From contig JALSJY010000225.1 in assembly GCA_026989045.1 (NCBI GenBank), positions 1-9,938 of the forward strand: a stretch of 9,938 nt of DNA. Reading direction: 5' to 3'. Source of the DNA: Hyphomicrobiales bacterium (lineage in GTDB: Bacteria; Pseudomonadota; Alphaproteobacteria; Rhizobiales; Devosiaceae). Position 1 is the first letter of the stretch. Every line of letters starts with the position of its first letter. Position numbers and translations under genes: made by a program. Under the pieces are notes generated by a model. It was given only the letters and a program-made list of their open reading frames with translations, was not told where the DNA came from and made no database searches. Positions 1 through 6,030 of this stretch are shown here, piece after piece.

Positions 1-1
1 G

Positions 2-184
2 GCAATTTCTATGCAACCGCACCCTGAGTTTAACGTGGCATATAGCAAGGCGCTGGTTGATAGGCTTAATGATGGGCGATTGAGTGAAGCGCAAGCAAGA
101 GAGGCGCATATTTCACTTGATAAGCCTATGAACCGAGCAGAAGTTGGCGCTGGTTTGGCGCAGTTTTTTAAGAGCGTGAAATAA
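2..184 (+). CDS. Class I glutamine amidotransferase, C-terminal fragment (5' end outside window)
   Basis: Reading codons from base 2 gives 60 residues ending at TAA (182-184), open to the left edge. The fragment starts AISMQPHPEF. The HPE triplet after a short hydrophobic strand is the His/Glu part of the Cys-His-Glu triad of class I (GMP synthase/TrpG-like) glutamine amidotransferases, usually seen as Q-x-HPE-F near the C-terminus. The rest is a helical tail ending GLAQFFKSVK, as in stand-alone GMP-synthase-like amidotransferases rather than the two-domain enzyme, because no ATP-pyrophosphatase domain follows. Family members hydrolyse glutamine and pass ammonia to a partner or to a bound substrate such as a gamma-glutamyl compound. 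The nucleophile Cys lies outside the window, so the substrate cannot be judged. It converges with the leftward VOC gene, and a hairpin lies between them. Confidence 0.7.
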   Translation, partial: AISMQPHPEFNVAYSKALVDRLNDGRLSEAQAREAHISLDKPMNRAEVGAGLAQFFKSVK

Positions 185-193
185 CTCTTAAAG

Positions 194-232
194 AATATTT
201 GCCGAACCGAACGTTACGTTACGGCAAATATT
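194..232. terminator. Strong hairpin between convergent genes, likely bidirectional terminator
   Basis: A perfect 11-bp inverted repeat (AATATTTGCCG at 194-204, CGGCAAATATT at 222-232) encloses a 17-nt loop. It begins 10 bp after the stop of the amidotransferase and is followed by TGTTTTGATT on the + strand and, on the other strand, by CTTTAAGAG. The T-run is short on both sides, so a factor-independent terminator is likely but not ideal. Its place between two convergent genes supports shared use. The rest of the gap (233-307) holds only a short direct repeat, GTCTGATT/GTCTGATG, at about 281-296. Confidence 0.65.
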
Positions 233-307
233 TGTTTTGATTGTTGGAGCTAGTTTGATTTTGGTTTGTTGTCTTTGATTGTCTGATTGTCTGATGAGGG
301 GCGCTGA

Positions 308-700
308 TTATGAAGTTGCGATAGGTGAGCATATTTCTACTAAACAGCCGTTTAAATCTCGCACATAAGCAACTGTTTGACCCCATGGTTTTTTTGCTGG
401 TTCACTAAGTGGTGTTGCGCCATTTTTAATTGCGTGGTCAAATTTTTCTTTTGGATTATCGGAGACAAAAGCAATTTCAAAACCAGCGGCAATATCTTTT
501 GCGCTATTTTGCTTTATCGCAAAACCATTCCTCTCAGCCATTTCATTTGATGCAAAGCCTAGCGTAGTTTGTCCAGTTTCCATTTCAGCATATTCATTTG
601 ATTCATGTAAAAATCGTAATTTTATGCCAAAGGCTTTTTGATAAAATTCAATGGTTTTTACTACGTCTTTTACATATATGATTGTGTATCCTAATTGCAT
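308..700 (-). CDS. VOC-family (glyoxalase/bleomycin-resistance-like) protein
   Basis: The predicted cytoplasmic protein has 130 residues, a normal single-domain VOC length. Two beta-alpha-beta-beta-beta halves are visible. The first runs from QLGYTIIYVKDVVKTIEFY through AFGIKLRF to the strand AEMETGQTTLGFA (38-50). The second starts at GFEIAFVSD (73-81) and ends AYVRDLNGCLVEICSP (111-126). Glu at 41 and Glu at 122 sit where VOC metal ligands often occur, but the first-strand ligand position is not clearly His. Metal binding and reaction are therefore open: it could be a glyoxalase, a dioxygenase-like enzyme or a drug-binding protein. I chose the ATG at 698-700 because GGAGAG (705-710 on the complement) is ideally spaced before it; the open frame extends 11 codons further to a TTG without such a site. 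It lies 67 bp downstream of the AraC-type gene and is probably its partner or target. Confidence 0.85.
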   Translation of the reverse strand: MQLGYTIIYVKDVVKTIEFYQKAFGIKLRFLHESNEYAEMETGQTTLGFASNEMAERNGFAIKQNSAKDIAAGFEIAFVSDNPKEKFDHAIKNGATPLSEPAKKPWGQTVAYVRDLNGCLVEICSPIATS

Positions 701-767
701 TATTCTCTCCTTTTGTTTGGATAGATATAGCAAAAGATATTTGTGATTGTCTTGAATAAAACGGACA

Positions 768-1541
768 TTAAAGTGAAAAGCCAGCTAACGCTAAATCTGG
801 TAAATTGGCAGGGGTGAAGCCGCCTAATTTTCTAAACTCTCTATTCATGTGTGATTGGTCGCTAAACCCAGCCTCAAAAGCAACATTTGCAATGCTCATA
901 TTTGTGAATTTTAATAGGCGAATTGCTCGGTGGAAGCGTAAAATTGCGTTAAATATTTTTGGTGATAGTCCAACTAAGGATTTAAAATTTCGCAATAATG
1001 ATCTCTCACTTATATTAAGTGATTTTACGATTTCAAAAATAGATATTCTGCCGCCGCTTAAATGCATAAGATCAAAGGATTTTTGTATGTTTTTGGGTAG
1101 TGAAATATTATGCCTTTGATCAGCGAATGTATCTAGTCGATTGATCAGCTCATCAATTGTGGCATTACCAGTGGTTAGCTTGTTAACGGCTGGCACTAGC
1201 TTAATAGCATCATTGCCATAAAATGTGTTTTGAGCAATTTTTGCTAGAGAAATATTTAACACCAGCCCTGCCATTGCTGGTCTAAAACGAAGACCAACAA
1301 AGCCAAGTTGATTTTTATAAGGCACGCGCATTGCTGTTGAATATGGGGCGGCAATAATTGGGGTGATATTTTGCGCCTTGTTATTTTTATCAAGCTCAAA
1401 GCGTAAAATTAAGTCAGCACGCCCATCAGGAAGAACTAAATATTCTCCACTATTATTAGTGATGGAAGTCCAAACGGCTTCAATCATATTTCTGTTTAAT
1501 GGTTTAAAATTGAGTTCTTTATAGCCAATGGGAAGTTGCAT
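768..1541 (-). CDS. AraC-family transcriptional regulator
   Basis: The protein has 257 residues. The C-terminal third carries the AraC double helix-turn-helix: first HTH around 166-190 (ISIFEIVKSLNISERSLLRNFK) and second around 216-240, with the signature stretch VAFEAGFSDQSHMNREFRK followed by GFTPA. The N-terminal part (5-110) has a YKEL start, a VLPDGRADLILRFE strand and a FVGLRFRPA segment. This matches the beta-barrel sensor domain of AraC proteins that carry a DUF6597-type N-terminus, so it should sense a small molecule, which I cannot name. The ATG start has no strong ribosome-binding site. Only 37 bp separate it from the CMD-family gene upstream and 67 bp from the VOC gene downstream, which suggests one transcript with a built-in regulator. 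The helices contain the expected Gly and Phe positions, so it looks functional. Confidence 0.9.
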   Translation of the reverse strand: MQLPIGYKELNFKPLNRNMIEAVWTSITNNSGEYLVLPDGRADLILRFELDKNNKAQNITPIIAAPYSTAMRVPYKNQLGFVGLRFRPAMAGLVLNISLAKIAQNTFYGNDAIKLVPAVNKLTTGNATIDELINRLDTFADQRHNISLPKNIQKSFDLMHLSGGRISIFEIVKSLNISERSLLRNFKSLVGLSPKIFNAILRFHRAIRLLKFTNMSIANVAFEAGFSDQSHMNREFRKLGGFTPANLPDLALAGFSL

Positions 1542-1578
1542 TTTTAAAGCATATCAGATGGTTAGATTTTTGCAATTA

Positions 1579-2142
1579 TTACTCTTCCTCTAGCTTTGCC
1601 AGTGGAATTTTGCAAAATCCTTGTGATGGAACTTCTAGTGCTGAGTTGAATTTTGATGACATGTTTTGAAAGGCAATCATTCCAGTAAGTTCAACTAAAG
1701 CATCATCATCAAAATGTGTTTTTAGTTGCTCAATCTGCTTTGGTGTTACTTCTTGATCGCTATAGGTCATTGCCTCGGTATATTCTAGCGCCACTCGCTC
1801 TATTTCATCAAATTTATCGCTTTGCTGCCAATGGGCTAATTCCTCAGTCTTTTCTTCGCTTACGCCTCGTTTCATAAGGGTAGTGGCGTTAATGTCGATG
1901 CAAAATTCACAATGATTTATTTGTGAAACTCTTACGGTTACTAGTGAGCGAAGAGATGGTGTAAGGGGGGAGGATTTTCTATTTAATGCGCCATAAAGAA
2001 GCGCAACGCCCATAAAAACTTTGGGACTTCTTGCCCATAACATTCCCGGCTCTAACACTTTGCCATAGGTCTTTTTTTGTTTGAAAAAAAACAGGCGGAT
2101 ATACCAAGGGTAGGCGGAAACTGGTTTAGTTTTTACGTGCAT
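1579..2142 (-). CDS. Carboxymuconolactone decarboxylase (CMD)/AhpD-like family protein
   Basis: The protein has 187 residues from the ATG at 2140-2142, preceded by GGAT about 8 nt upstream; the frame extends four codons further to a TTG. The CMD/AhpD core is at 60-100, LRSLVTVRVSQINHCEFC then IDINATTLMKRG, with the C78-x-x-C81 pair used by AhpD-type proteins for thiol-disulfide or peroxide chemistry. The helix ALEYTEAMTYSDQEVT (118-132) and the later FDDDALVELTGMIAFQN (144-160) are also typical of the family. In canonical AhpD the CxxC is followed three residues later by His; here that position is Asn85. This weakens a classical peroxidase call, though CMD subfamilies vary at this site. The likely role is peroxide, aldehyde or quinone stress protection together with the AraC and VOC genes, by inference from context. 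Confidence 0.85.
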   Translation of the reverse strand: MHVKTKPVSAYPWYIRLFFFKQKKTYGKVLEPGMLWARSPKVFMGVALLYGALNRKSSPLTPSLRSLVTVRVSQINHCEFCIDINATTLMKRGVSEEKTEELAHWQQSDKFDEIERVALEYTEAMTYSDQEVTPKQIEQLKTHFDDDALVELTGMIAFQNMSSKFNSALEVPSQGFCKIPLAKLEEE

Positions 2143-2184
2143 TTTTAAATCCAAAATTCATTTTGTTTGGAGTGAAATTGTTTA

Positions 2185-2208
2185 AGTGACCTATCTAGGT
2201 TATTCACT
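2185..2208. promoter_or_regulatory. Imperfect dyad, candidate operator of the CMD-AraC-VOC unit
   Basis: The inner arms ACCTA (2189-2193) and TAGGT (2196-2200) are perfect complements around TC. The outer arms AGTG (2185-2188) and CACT (2205-2208) also pair if the four bases TATT on one side bulge out. It lies 43-66 bp upstream of the CMD start codon, where an operator or activator site would be expected. Binding by the adjacent AraC-type protein is only an inference; AraC sites are more often direct repeats. Confidence 0.35.
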
Positions 2209-2280
2209 GTAGCTTTGTAAGCCTTGCTCACAAGAAATTGATGAAATAGTTTCAAGTTGATTGGCAATGATTTAGATTTT

Positions 2281-2314
2281 GGATTGCTTCGTCGGCTGCG
2301 CCTTCTCGCAAAGA
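2281..2314. repeat. Degenerate copy of a dispersed GC-richer intergenic repeat
   Basis: The stretch begins GGATTGCTTCGTCGGC and ends CTTCTCGCAA. From memory it closely follows the short repeat found between genes in many bacteria, including alphaproteobacteria, whose reverse complement reads about TTGCGAGGAGC-GAAGCGACGAAGCAATCC. It is clearly richer in G and C than its AT-rich surroundings. Copy number in this genome cannot be seen from one window. Confidence 0.45.
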
Positions 2315-2416
2315 TAAGTTGAATGGTTATAGTTTGTGCGGATAGTAAAAGAGGGTTTATTGTAAGATGAAGCTTAATGAAGATAGAGAGACAAAACCCA
2401 ACTCAAATTGAAATAA

Positions 2417-3058
2417 CTATAAAAATGTTGCAATTTCGGCTCTTAAATTTTCAAGTCCATCATTGTTTTTTGAGGAGGTGAGAATTATTTCTGGATAAGC
2501 GGCTGGTCTTTTTGCTATTGCTTGTTGAGTTATTTTAATGGATTTTTGTAAATCTTTTTGTGATGGTTTGTCAGCTTTGGTCATGATGACTTGATAAGAG
2601 ACAGCCGCGCTGTCAAGTTCGTTCATTACACTTTTATCGTTGGCTTTAACGCCATGGCGGCCATCAATTAGCACATAGACACGTCTTAGGTTTGGTCGGC
2701 CAATTAGATATTTATGAACTAGCTTATTCCACGCTTCAACCTTTGGTTTTGGTGCTTTGGCAAAGCCATATCCGGGCATATCAACTATACGAAGCCTGCC
2801 TGTTTCGTTCTCAAAAATATTTAACTCTTGTGTGCGCCCTGGTGTGTTTGAGGTTCTGGCTAATGCAGTGCGGCCAACAAGTGCGTTTATTAGTGAAGAT
2901 TTACCAACATTTGAGCGGCCTGCAAAAGCAATTTCAACCATGTCGGTGGGCGGCAGGTCTGATATGCGCACACAGCCTTTGACGAACTCAAAAGGCCGGG
3001 CGAATAAAATTCGTCCAGCCTCTTTTTTTATTTCATCAATTTCTTCATTTTCAAACAA
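2417..3058 (-). CDS. yihA: Ribosome biogenesis GTP-binding protein YihA/YsxC (EngB)
   Basis: EngB-type TRAFAC GTPase, 213 residues, a normal family length. It assists assembly of the large ribosomal subunit and is essential in many bacteria. All G motifs are intact: G1 GRSNVGKSS (47-55), G2 region with Thr in NTPGRTQ (71-77), G3 DMPGYGFA (93-100), G4 TKAD (160-163) and G5 TSSKN (194-198). The only plausible start upstream of the G domain is a TTG at 3056-3058: the frame meets a TAG three codons earlier, and the first internal ATG (residue 40) would cut into the domain. AGG lies 8 nt before this TTG. The gene follows yidC by 23 bp, the order usual in Hyphomicrobiales, where argB often comes next; here the next gene is the CMD-family protein instead. 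Confidence 0.95.
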   Translation of the reverse strand: MFENEEIDEIKKEAGRILFARPFEFVKGCVRISDLPPTDMVEIAFAGRSNVGKSSLINALVGRTALARTSNTPGRTQELNIFENETGRLRIVDMPGYGFAKAPKPKVEAWNKLVHKYLIGRPNLRRVYVLIDGRHGVKANDKSVMNELDSAAVSYQVIMTKADKPSQKDLQKSIKITQQAIAKRPAAYPEIILTSSKNNDGLENLRAEIATFL

Positions 3059-3081
3059 GGCTTTGACCTATCGCTTTTAGC

Positions 3082-5163
3082 CTATCTTTTGGATTTAGGC
3101 CTAGTGTTTTTGCCAGTTGAGGAGCGAGTTTTTGCTCTGGTTTTTTTAGTAGCAGGTGTTTTTGTTTTTTTAGCTCCGCTTGTTTTAGCGGCCTTTGTCT
3201 TGCTACTTGTTTTAGCCTTGCCACTAGTTTTGGCTTTAGCCTTGCCTTTAGCTACAGTTTTTTTAGCATCTGAAATATTCTCATTTGCAACTTTAGTAAC
3301 AACGGTATTTACCTCTGCTTCAGCAGGTTTTTTGCGCTTAAAGCTATTTATAATATTTTCAAGCAAGTTCACATCAACTCCATGACGTTTCATGATGAAA
3401 TATTGTTGAGTAACGGAGAGGAAGTTATTCCATGCCCAATAGATAACCAGACCCGCAGGGAAAGTGCCAAGCATGAAGGTGAATAGAACAGGCATCCATG
3501 CAAAAATTGCTGCCTGTGTTGGATCTGGTGGCGGTGGATTAAGTTTAAACTGCACCCACATGGTAATACCCATTATAACAGGCCAGATGCCAATGGCTAA
3601 AAAGCTACCAATGAGAGGTATAGCAGTTGGATCATAAGGTAGTAGGCCAAATAGGTTAAATACATTTGTAGGGTCTGGTGCTGCAAGATCAACAATCCAG
3701 CCAAAGAATGGTGCGTGACGCATTTCAATGGTTACAAATAACACTTTATACAGAGAAAAGAACACTGGAATTTGGATTAACATTGGCCAGCAACCAGAAA
3801 GAGGTGAGATTTTCTCTCGCTTGTAAAGCTCCATAACCGCTTTTTGTTGCTCCATTTTATCGTCTTTATAACGCTCTTGTAGGGCTTTCATTTCTGGTTG
3901 CACTTTGCGCATGCCAGCCATAGAGGCATAAGAGCGATTGGCAAGCGGGAAGAATGCAATTTTTACTATTACGGTTAGGGCAAGAATCGCGAGGCCAAAA
4001 TTACCTAAAACAGAATGAAGCCAGCGAAGAACTTTAAACATTGGTTTGGTAATAAAATGGAACCAACCCCAATCAATAAGTAATTCAAAACGATCAATAT
4101 TTAGGTTTTTCTCATATGAATCTATGATTGATTCAACCTTTGCGCCTGCAAAAACATAAGATTTAAATTCAGTGGTAGAGTTAGCAGTCGCAATAATGGA
4201 ATTTTGTGCAACAAAGCTTGATTGATAAATATCGGTTGTGGTTGGCTTATTCCATGAGAAGCGTGCATTTATTGGTGTGCCTGCCTCAGGTATAATTACT
4301 GCCGCCCAATATTTATCTGTAAAGCCTAGCCAGCCACCCTCTGATTTCGCATCAATTTTGCCACCTTCTTCGCCAACAAGGTCTTTATATTTTTTTTCAA
4401 TTAGATTTTCTTCACCCAAAACACCAATTGCACCTTCATGCAAAACAAAGAAATTGGTAACATCTGGTGTGCCGTAACGTGCAATGCGAGAATATGGGAA
4501 AAGCGCAACATCTGAATTAGAGGTGTTTTTTACTGATTGGGTGATGGTGAACATATAATTTTCATCAAGGGCAAAAATACGTCTAAATTCAAGCCCTTCA
4601 CCATTATCAAAAGTTAAGGTGATAGGAGAGTTTTCGGTTAATGTTGAATTGCCTGCAACTTTCCATAATGAATTAGAATCTGGCAGTTTTACGTTAGTGC
4701 CAGCAGGAACCCAGCCCTGCTCTACAAAATATCCCTCTGGTCCGCTTGATGGTGAAAGATATGTGATGATGGGTGAGCTATCATCAACCGTTTCATGATA
4801 TTTATTTAGGCTAATATCATCAATTCTTGCACCTTTTAGGTTAATAGAGCCACTTAGTGAAGGGGTTTTAATTTTTACGCGAGGGTCTGCCGCAATTGCT
4901 TGAGCGCGTGTTTGAAACTCAGAGTTAGATATAGAGGGTGTTTGAGCAATATCACCATTAGAGGTAGCTGATGGAGTTGGAAGATTAGTTGCCTGTCCGT
5001 TATTTGCTTGTCCACCATTTGCCTGTTGTTCAATTATTGCTTGGCGCTCTGCCTCAAGGGCTTGTTGTTGCTCAATTTGTGGGCCGATAATAAAATACTG
5101 CCAGCCAACCAGCACAAGAATGGAGAGTAAAACGGCTACAATAATATTGCGTTGGTCTGACAT
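3082..5163 (-). CDS. yidC: Membrane protein insertase YidC, with long basic C-terminal tail
   Basis: YidC inserts and folds inner-membrane proteins, alone or with SecYEG. At 693 residues it is longer than usual for the group (about 600). In order: N-terminal transmembrane anchor (about 6-26), Gln/Asn-rich linker (30-65), periplasmic P1 domain (about 90-360), and the conserved insertase core (about 370-595) with VIVKIAFFPLANRSY (398-412), the cytoplasmic hairpin VQPEMKALQERYKDDK (421-436), PLSGCWPMLIQIPVFFSLY (454-472) and MPVLFTFMLGTFPAGLVIYW (557-576). Lys401 takes the place of the groove Arg of the E. coli protein, as I recall for alphaproteobacteria. Residues 634-693 form a low-complexity tail with about 24 Lys/Arg and no Asp/Glu. 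It starts with ATG, 43 bp after rnpA, with a weak ribosome-binding site (GAAAAG). Confidence 0.97.
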   Translation of the reverse strand: MSDQRNIIVAVLLSILVLVGWQYFIIGPQIEQQQALEAERQAIIEQQANGGQANNGQATNLPTPSATSNGDIAQTPSISNSEFQTRAQAIAADPRVKIKTPSLSGSINLKGARIDDISLNKYHETVDDSSPIITYLSPSSGPEGYFVEQGWVPAGTNVKLPDSNSLWKVAGNSTLTENSPITLTFDNGEGLEFRRIFALDENYMFTITQSVKNTSNSDVALFPYSRIARYGTPDVTNFFVLHEGAIGVLGEENLIEKKYKDLVGEEGGKIDAKSEGGWLGFTDKYWAAVIIPEAGTPINARFSWNKPTTTDIYQSSFVAQNSIIATANSTTEFKSYVFAGAKVESIIDSYEKNLNIDRFELLIDWGWFHFITKPMFKVLRWLHSVLGNFGLAILALTVIVKIAFFPLANRSYASMAGMRKVQPEMKALQERYKDDKMEQQKAVMELYKREKISPLSGCWPMLIQIPVFFSLYKVLFVTIEMRHAPFFGWIVDLAAPDPTNVFNLFGLLPYDPTAIPLIGSFLAIGIWPVIMGITMWVQFKLNPPPPDPTQAAIFAWMPVLFTFMLGTFPAGLVIYWAWNNFLSVTQQYFIMKRHGVDVNLLENIINSFKRKKPAEAEVNTVVTKVANENISDAKKTVAKGKAKAKTSGKAKTSSKTKAAKTSGAKKTKTPATKKTRAKTRSSTGKNTRPKSKR

Positions 5164-5206
5164 TTTTTAAGCTTTTCATTGGCCAAATATATTGGCGTAG
5201 TTAGTG

Positions 5207-5572
5207 TTAATTTGATAGCTGTTGCTTGTGCAAAACTGCGATAGCTTTTTCAAGTTCATTTATAAGTGTATTAAACGGGGTTGTAAGCGCATTTGTGCGT
5301 CCAATCAATACATAGTCATATCGGTCAATAAAAAGATGTGCGCAAATATCACTAGCAGCTTTAAGTCGTCGTTTAATTCTTGAGCGCTCAGGTGAATTGC
5401 CAGTTCTTTTAGTGATGGTGAAACCAAGGCCTGGTTTGTTTTCTTTTTCAGAATTTATTACTGGCATGGCTTTGACCATTTGTAGTGCAAAGCTGTGTTT
5501 ACGGGCATAAATTCCTTTATTTGCATTTAGGAATTGTGCCCTTTTGGTCAATCTGCGTAAACGCTTTTCCAA
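5207..5572 (-). CDS. rnpA: Ribonuclease P protein component
   Basis: Protein subunit of RNase P, which helps the catalytic RNA process the 5' end of precursor tRNAs. The length of 121 residues is normal. The family signature is clear: LTKRAQFL near the start (8-15), the basic helix SPERSRIKRRLKAA (60-73) matching the RNR motif, and the strand YDYVLIGR (85-92). The rpmH-rnpA-yidC neighbourhood confirms it. No ATG exists in a suitable place: the chosen start is TTG at 5570-5572, 17 bp after the rpmH stop. A second TTG at residue 8 (LTKRAQFL) is an alternative giving a 114-residue protein. Neither has a good Shine-Dalgarno sequence, so translation may depend on coupling to rpmH. Confidence 0.95.
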   Translation of the reverse strand: MEKRLRRLTKRAQFLNANKGIYARKHSFALQMVKAMPVINSEKENKPGLGFTITKRTGNSPERSRIKRRLKAASDICAHLFIDRYDYVLIGRTNALTTPFNTLINELEKAIAVLHKQQLSN

Positions 5573-5589
5573 AAAACTGGCTTTAAAGT

Positions 5590-5724
5590 CTAGGCTGATA
5601 GTCGCTTGCGGCCACGGGAGCGGCGAGCAGAAAGAATTTTACGGCCGTTTTTAGTTGCCATACGTGAGCGGAAACCATGCCTGCGGGCGCGAACTAGGTT
5701 GCTGGGTTGAAATGTACGCTTCAT
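5590..5724 (-). CDS. rpmH: 50S ribosomal protein L34
   Basis: The 44-codon frame runs from ATG (5722-5724) to TAG (5590-5592). The protein begins MKRTFQPSNLVRARRHGFR, continues SRMATKNGRKILSARRSRGRK and ends RLSA. This is the complete, highly conserved L34 sequence, a very basic small protein of the large ribosomal subunit. It is the first gene of the operon with rnpA, yidC and yihA. No ribosome-binding site lies close to the ATG; the best one, GAGG at 5754-5757, is 29 nt away, with a small hairpin between (listed separately). Confidence 0.97.
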   Translation of the reverse strand: MKRTFQPSNLVRARRHGFRSRMATKNGRKILSARRSRGRKRLSA

Positions 5725-5733
5725 AAATCAAAT

Positions 5734-5757
5734 AACCGCTTTAAATTACGGTTCCTC
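5734..5757 (-). promoter_or_regulatory. rpmH leader: distant Shine-Dalgarno with intervening hairpin
   Basis: On the rpmH strand GAGG (5757-5754) is followed at once by AACCG (5753-5749), ten bases, then CGGTT (5738-5734). The five-base arms pair perfectly. The hairpin would remove 20 nt and leave about 9 nt between GAGG and ATG, a normal spacing. The arms and distance are visible; the role is inferred. Confidence 0.4.
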
Positions 5758-5831
5758 TATAGAATAGATTGCATTAGAAAAACTATAAGGCCGAGCAGGT
5801 TTATGCTCTTCTCATAGCAATGTTTTTCAAG

Positions 5832-5860
5832 CTTATAGAAAATGCTTGTCTTTACGTCAA
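5832..5860 (-). promoter_or_regulatory. Sigma70-type promoter of the rpmH operon
   Basis: On the minus strand TTGACG (complement of 5855-5860) is separated by exactly 17 bp from TATAAG (complement of 5832-5837). This is close to the housekeeping consensus at the ideal spacing. It predicts transcription starting near 5825 and a leader of about 100 nt before rpmH, as expected for a highly expressed ribosomal-protein operon. Confidence 0.7.
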
Positions 5861-5896
5861 CAAAGAAAACAGATGGTTTAAAAATTTTCTTCTAAA

Positions 5897-5921
5897 TCAC
5901 TAATAAAACACGCATTAGTGA
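5897..5921. promoter_or_regulatory. Perfect dyad TCACTAAT-N9-ATTAGTGA in the divergent intergenic region
   Basis: The eight-base arms at 5897-5904 and 5914-5921 are perfect inverted repeats around nine bases. The dyad lies 5 bp upstream of the rightward -35 element and 36 bp behind the -35 of the rpmH promoter. It resembles a binding site for a dimeric regulator. The hexamer TAGTGA in its arm recurs at 5951-5956 and 6014-6019 on the + strand. No T-run follows, so a terminator is unlikely. Confidence 0.45.
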
Positions 5922-5926
5922 AGTTA

Positions 5927-5954
5927 TTGACGATGATATTGATGAAGTTATAGT
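5927..5954 (+). promoter_or_regulatory. Likely promoter of the VTT-oxidoreductase(-kinase) unit
   Basis: TTGACG (5927-5932) and TATAGT (5949-5954) are 16 bp apart, a good sigma70-like pair. Transcription would start near 5961, with about 70 nt of leader before the ATG at 6031. The adjoining dyad and a TAGTGA copy that overlaps the -10 suggest the promoter is regulated. Confidence 0.5.
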
Positions 5955-6030
5955 GATTTTTGGTTTTTGTAAAAAAATGCCATAAGGGGTTTTTATATTA
6001 GAGAATAGAAATATAGTGATAAGTTAAGCA

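Larger units (their letters stand above)
2143..2416. other. Intergenic region between yihA and the CMD gene
   Basis: This 274-bp gap has no credible gene. It should hold the promoter of the leftward CMD-AraC-VOC unit and the end of the ribosomal-protein operon. I see an imperfect dyad at 2185-2208 and a repeat-like element at 2281-2314 (both listed separately). No convincing -35/-10 pair and no T-tailed hairpin after yihA were found. The operon may therefore read through into the three genes, or end by a factor-dependent route. Confidence 0.5.

Noticed and set aside
271..296. Short repeats GTCTTTGATT-GTCTGATT-GTCTGATG as a satellite or CRISPR
   Set aside because: Units are only about 8 bp, fewer than three exact copies, no spacers; most likely slippage in a simple sequence.
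805..1119. 104-codon open frame on the + strand within the AraC gene
   Set aside because: It lies wholly antisense to a clear AraC HTH domain and shows no family motif.
3089..3385. Hydrophobic open frame on the + strand opposite the yidC tail
   Set aside because: Its Leu/Val/Ala pattern is the mirror of the Lys/Ala/Thr-rich YidC tail; YidC is certain and no ribosome-binding site supports the other strand.
5897..5921. Terminator between the divergent units
   Set aside because: The two flanking genes diverge, the arms are AT-rich and no T-run follows on either strand, so an operator is more likely.
5725..6030. Replication origin near rpmH
   Set aside because: rpmH adjoins oriC in many bacteria, but I saw no TTATNCACA-type DnaA box cluster and no dnaA gene; the region reads as a divergent promoter region.
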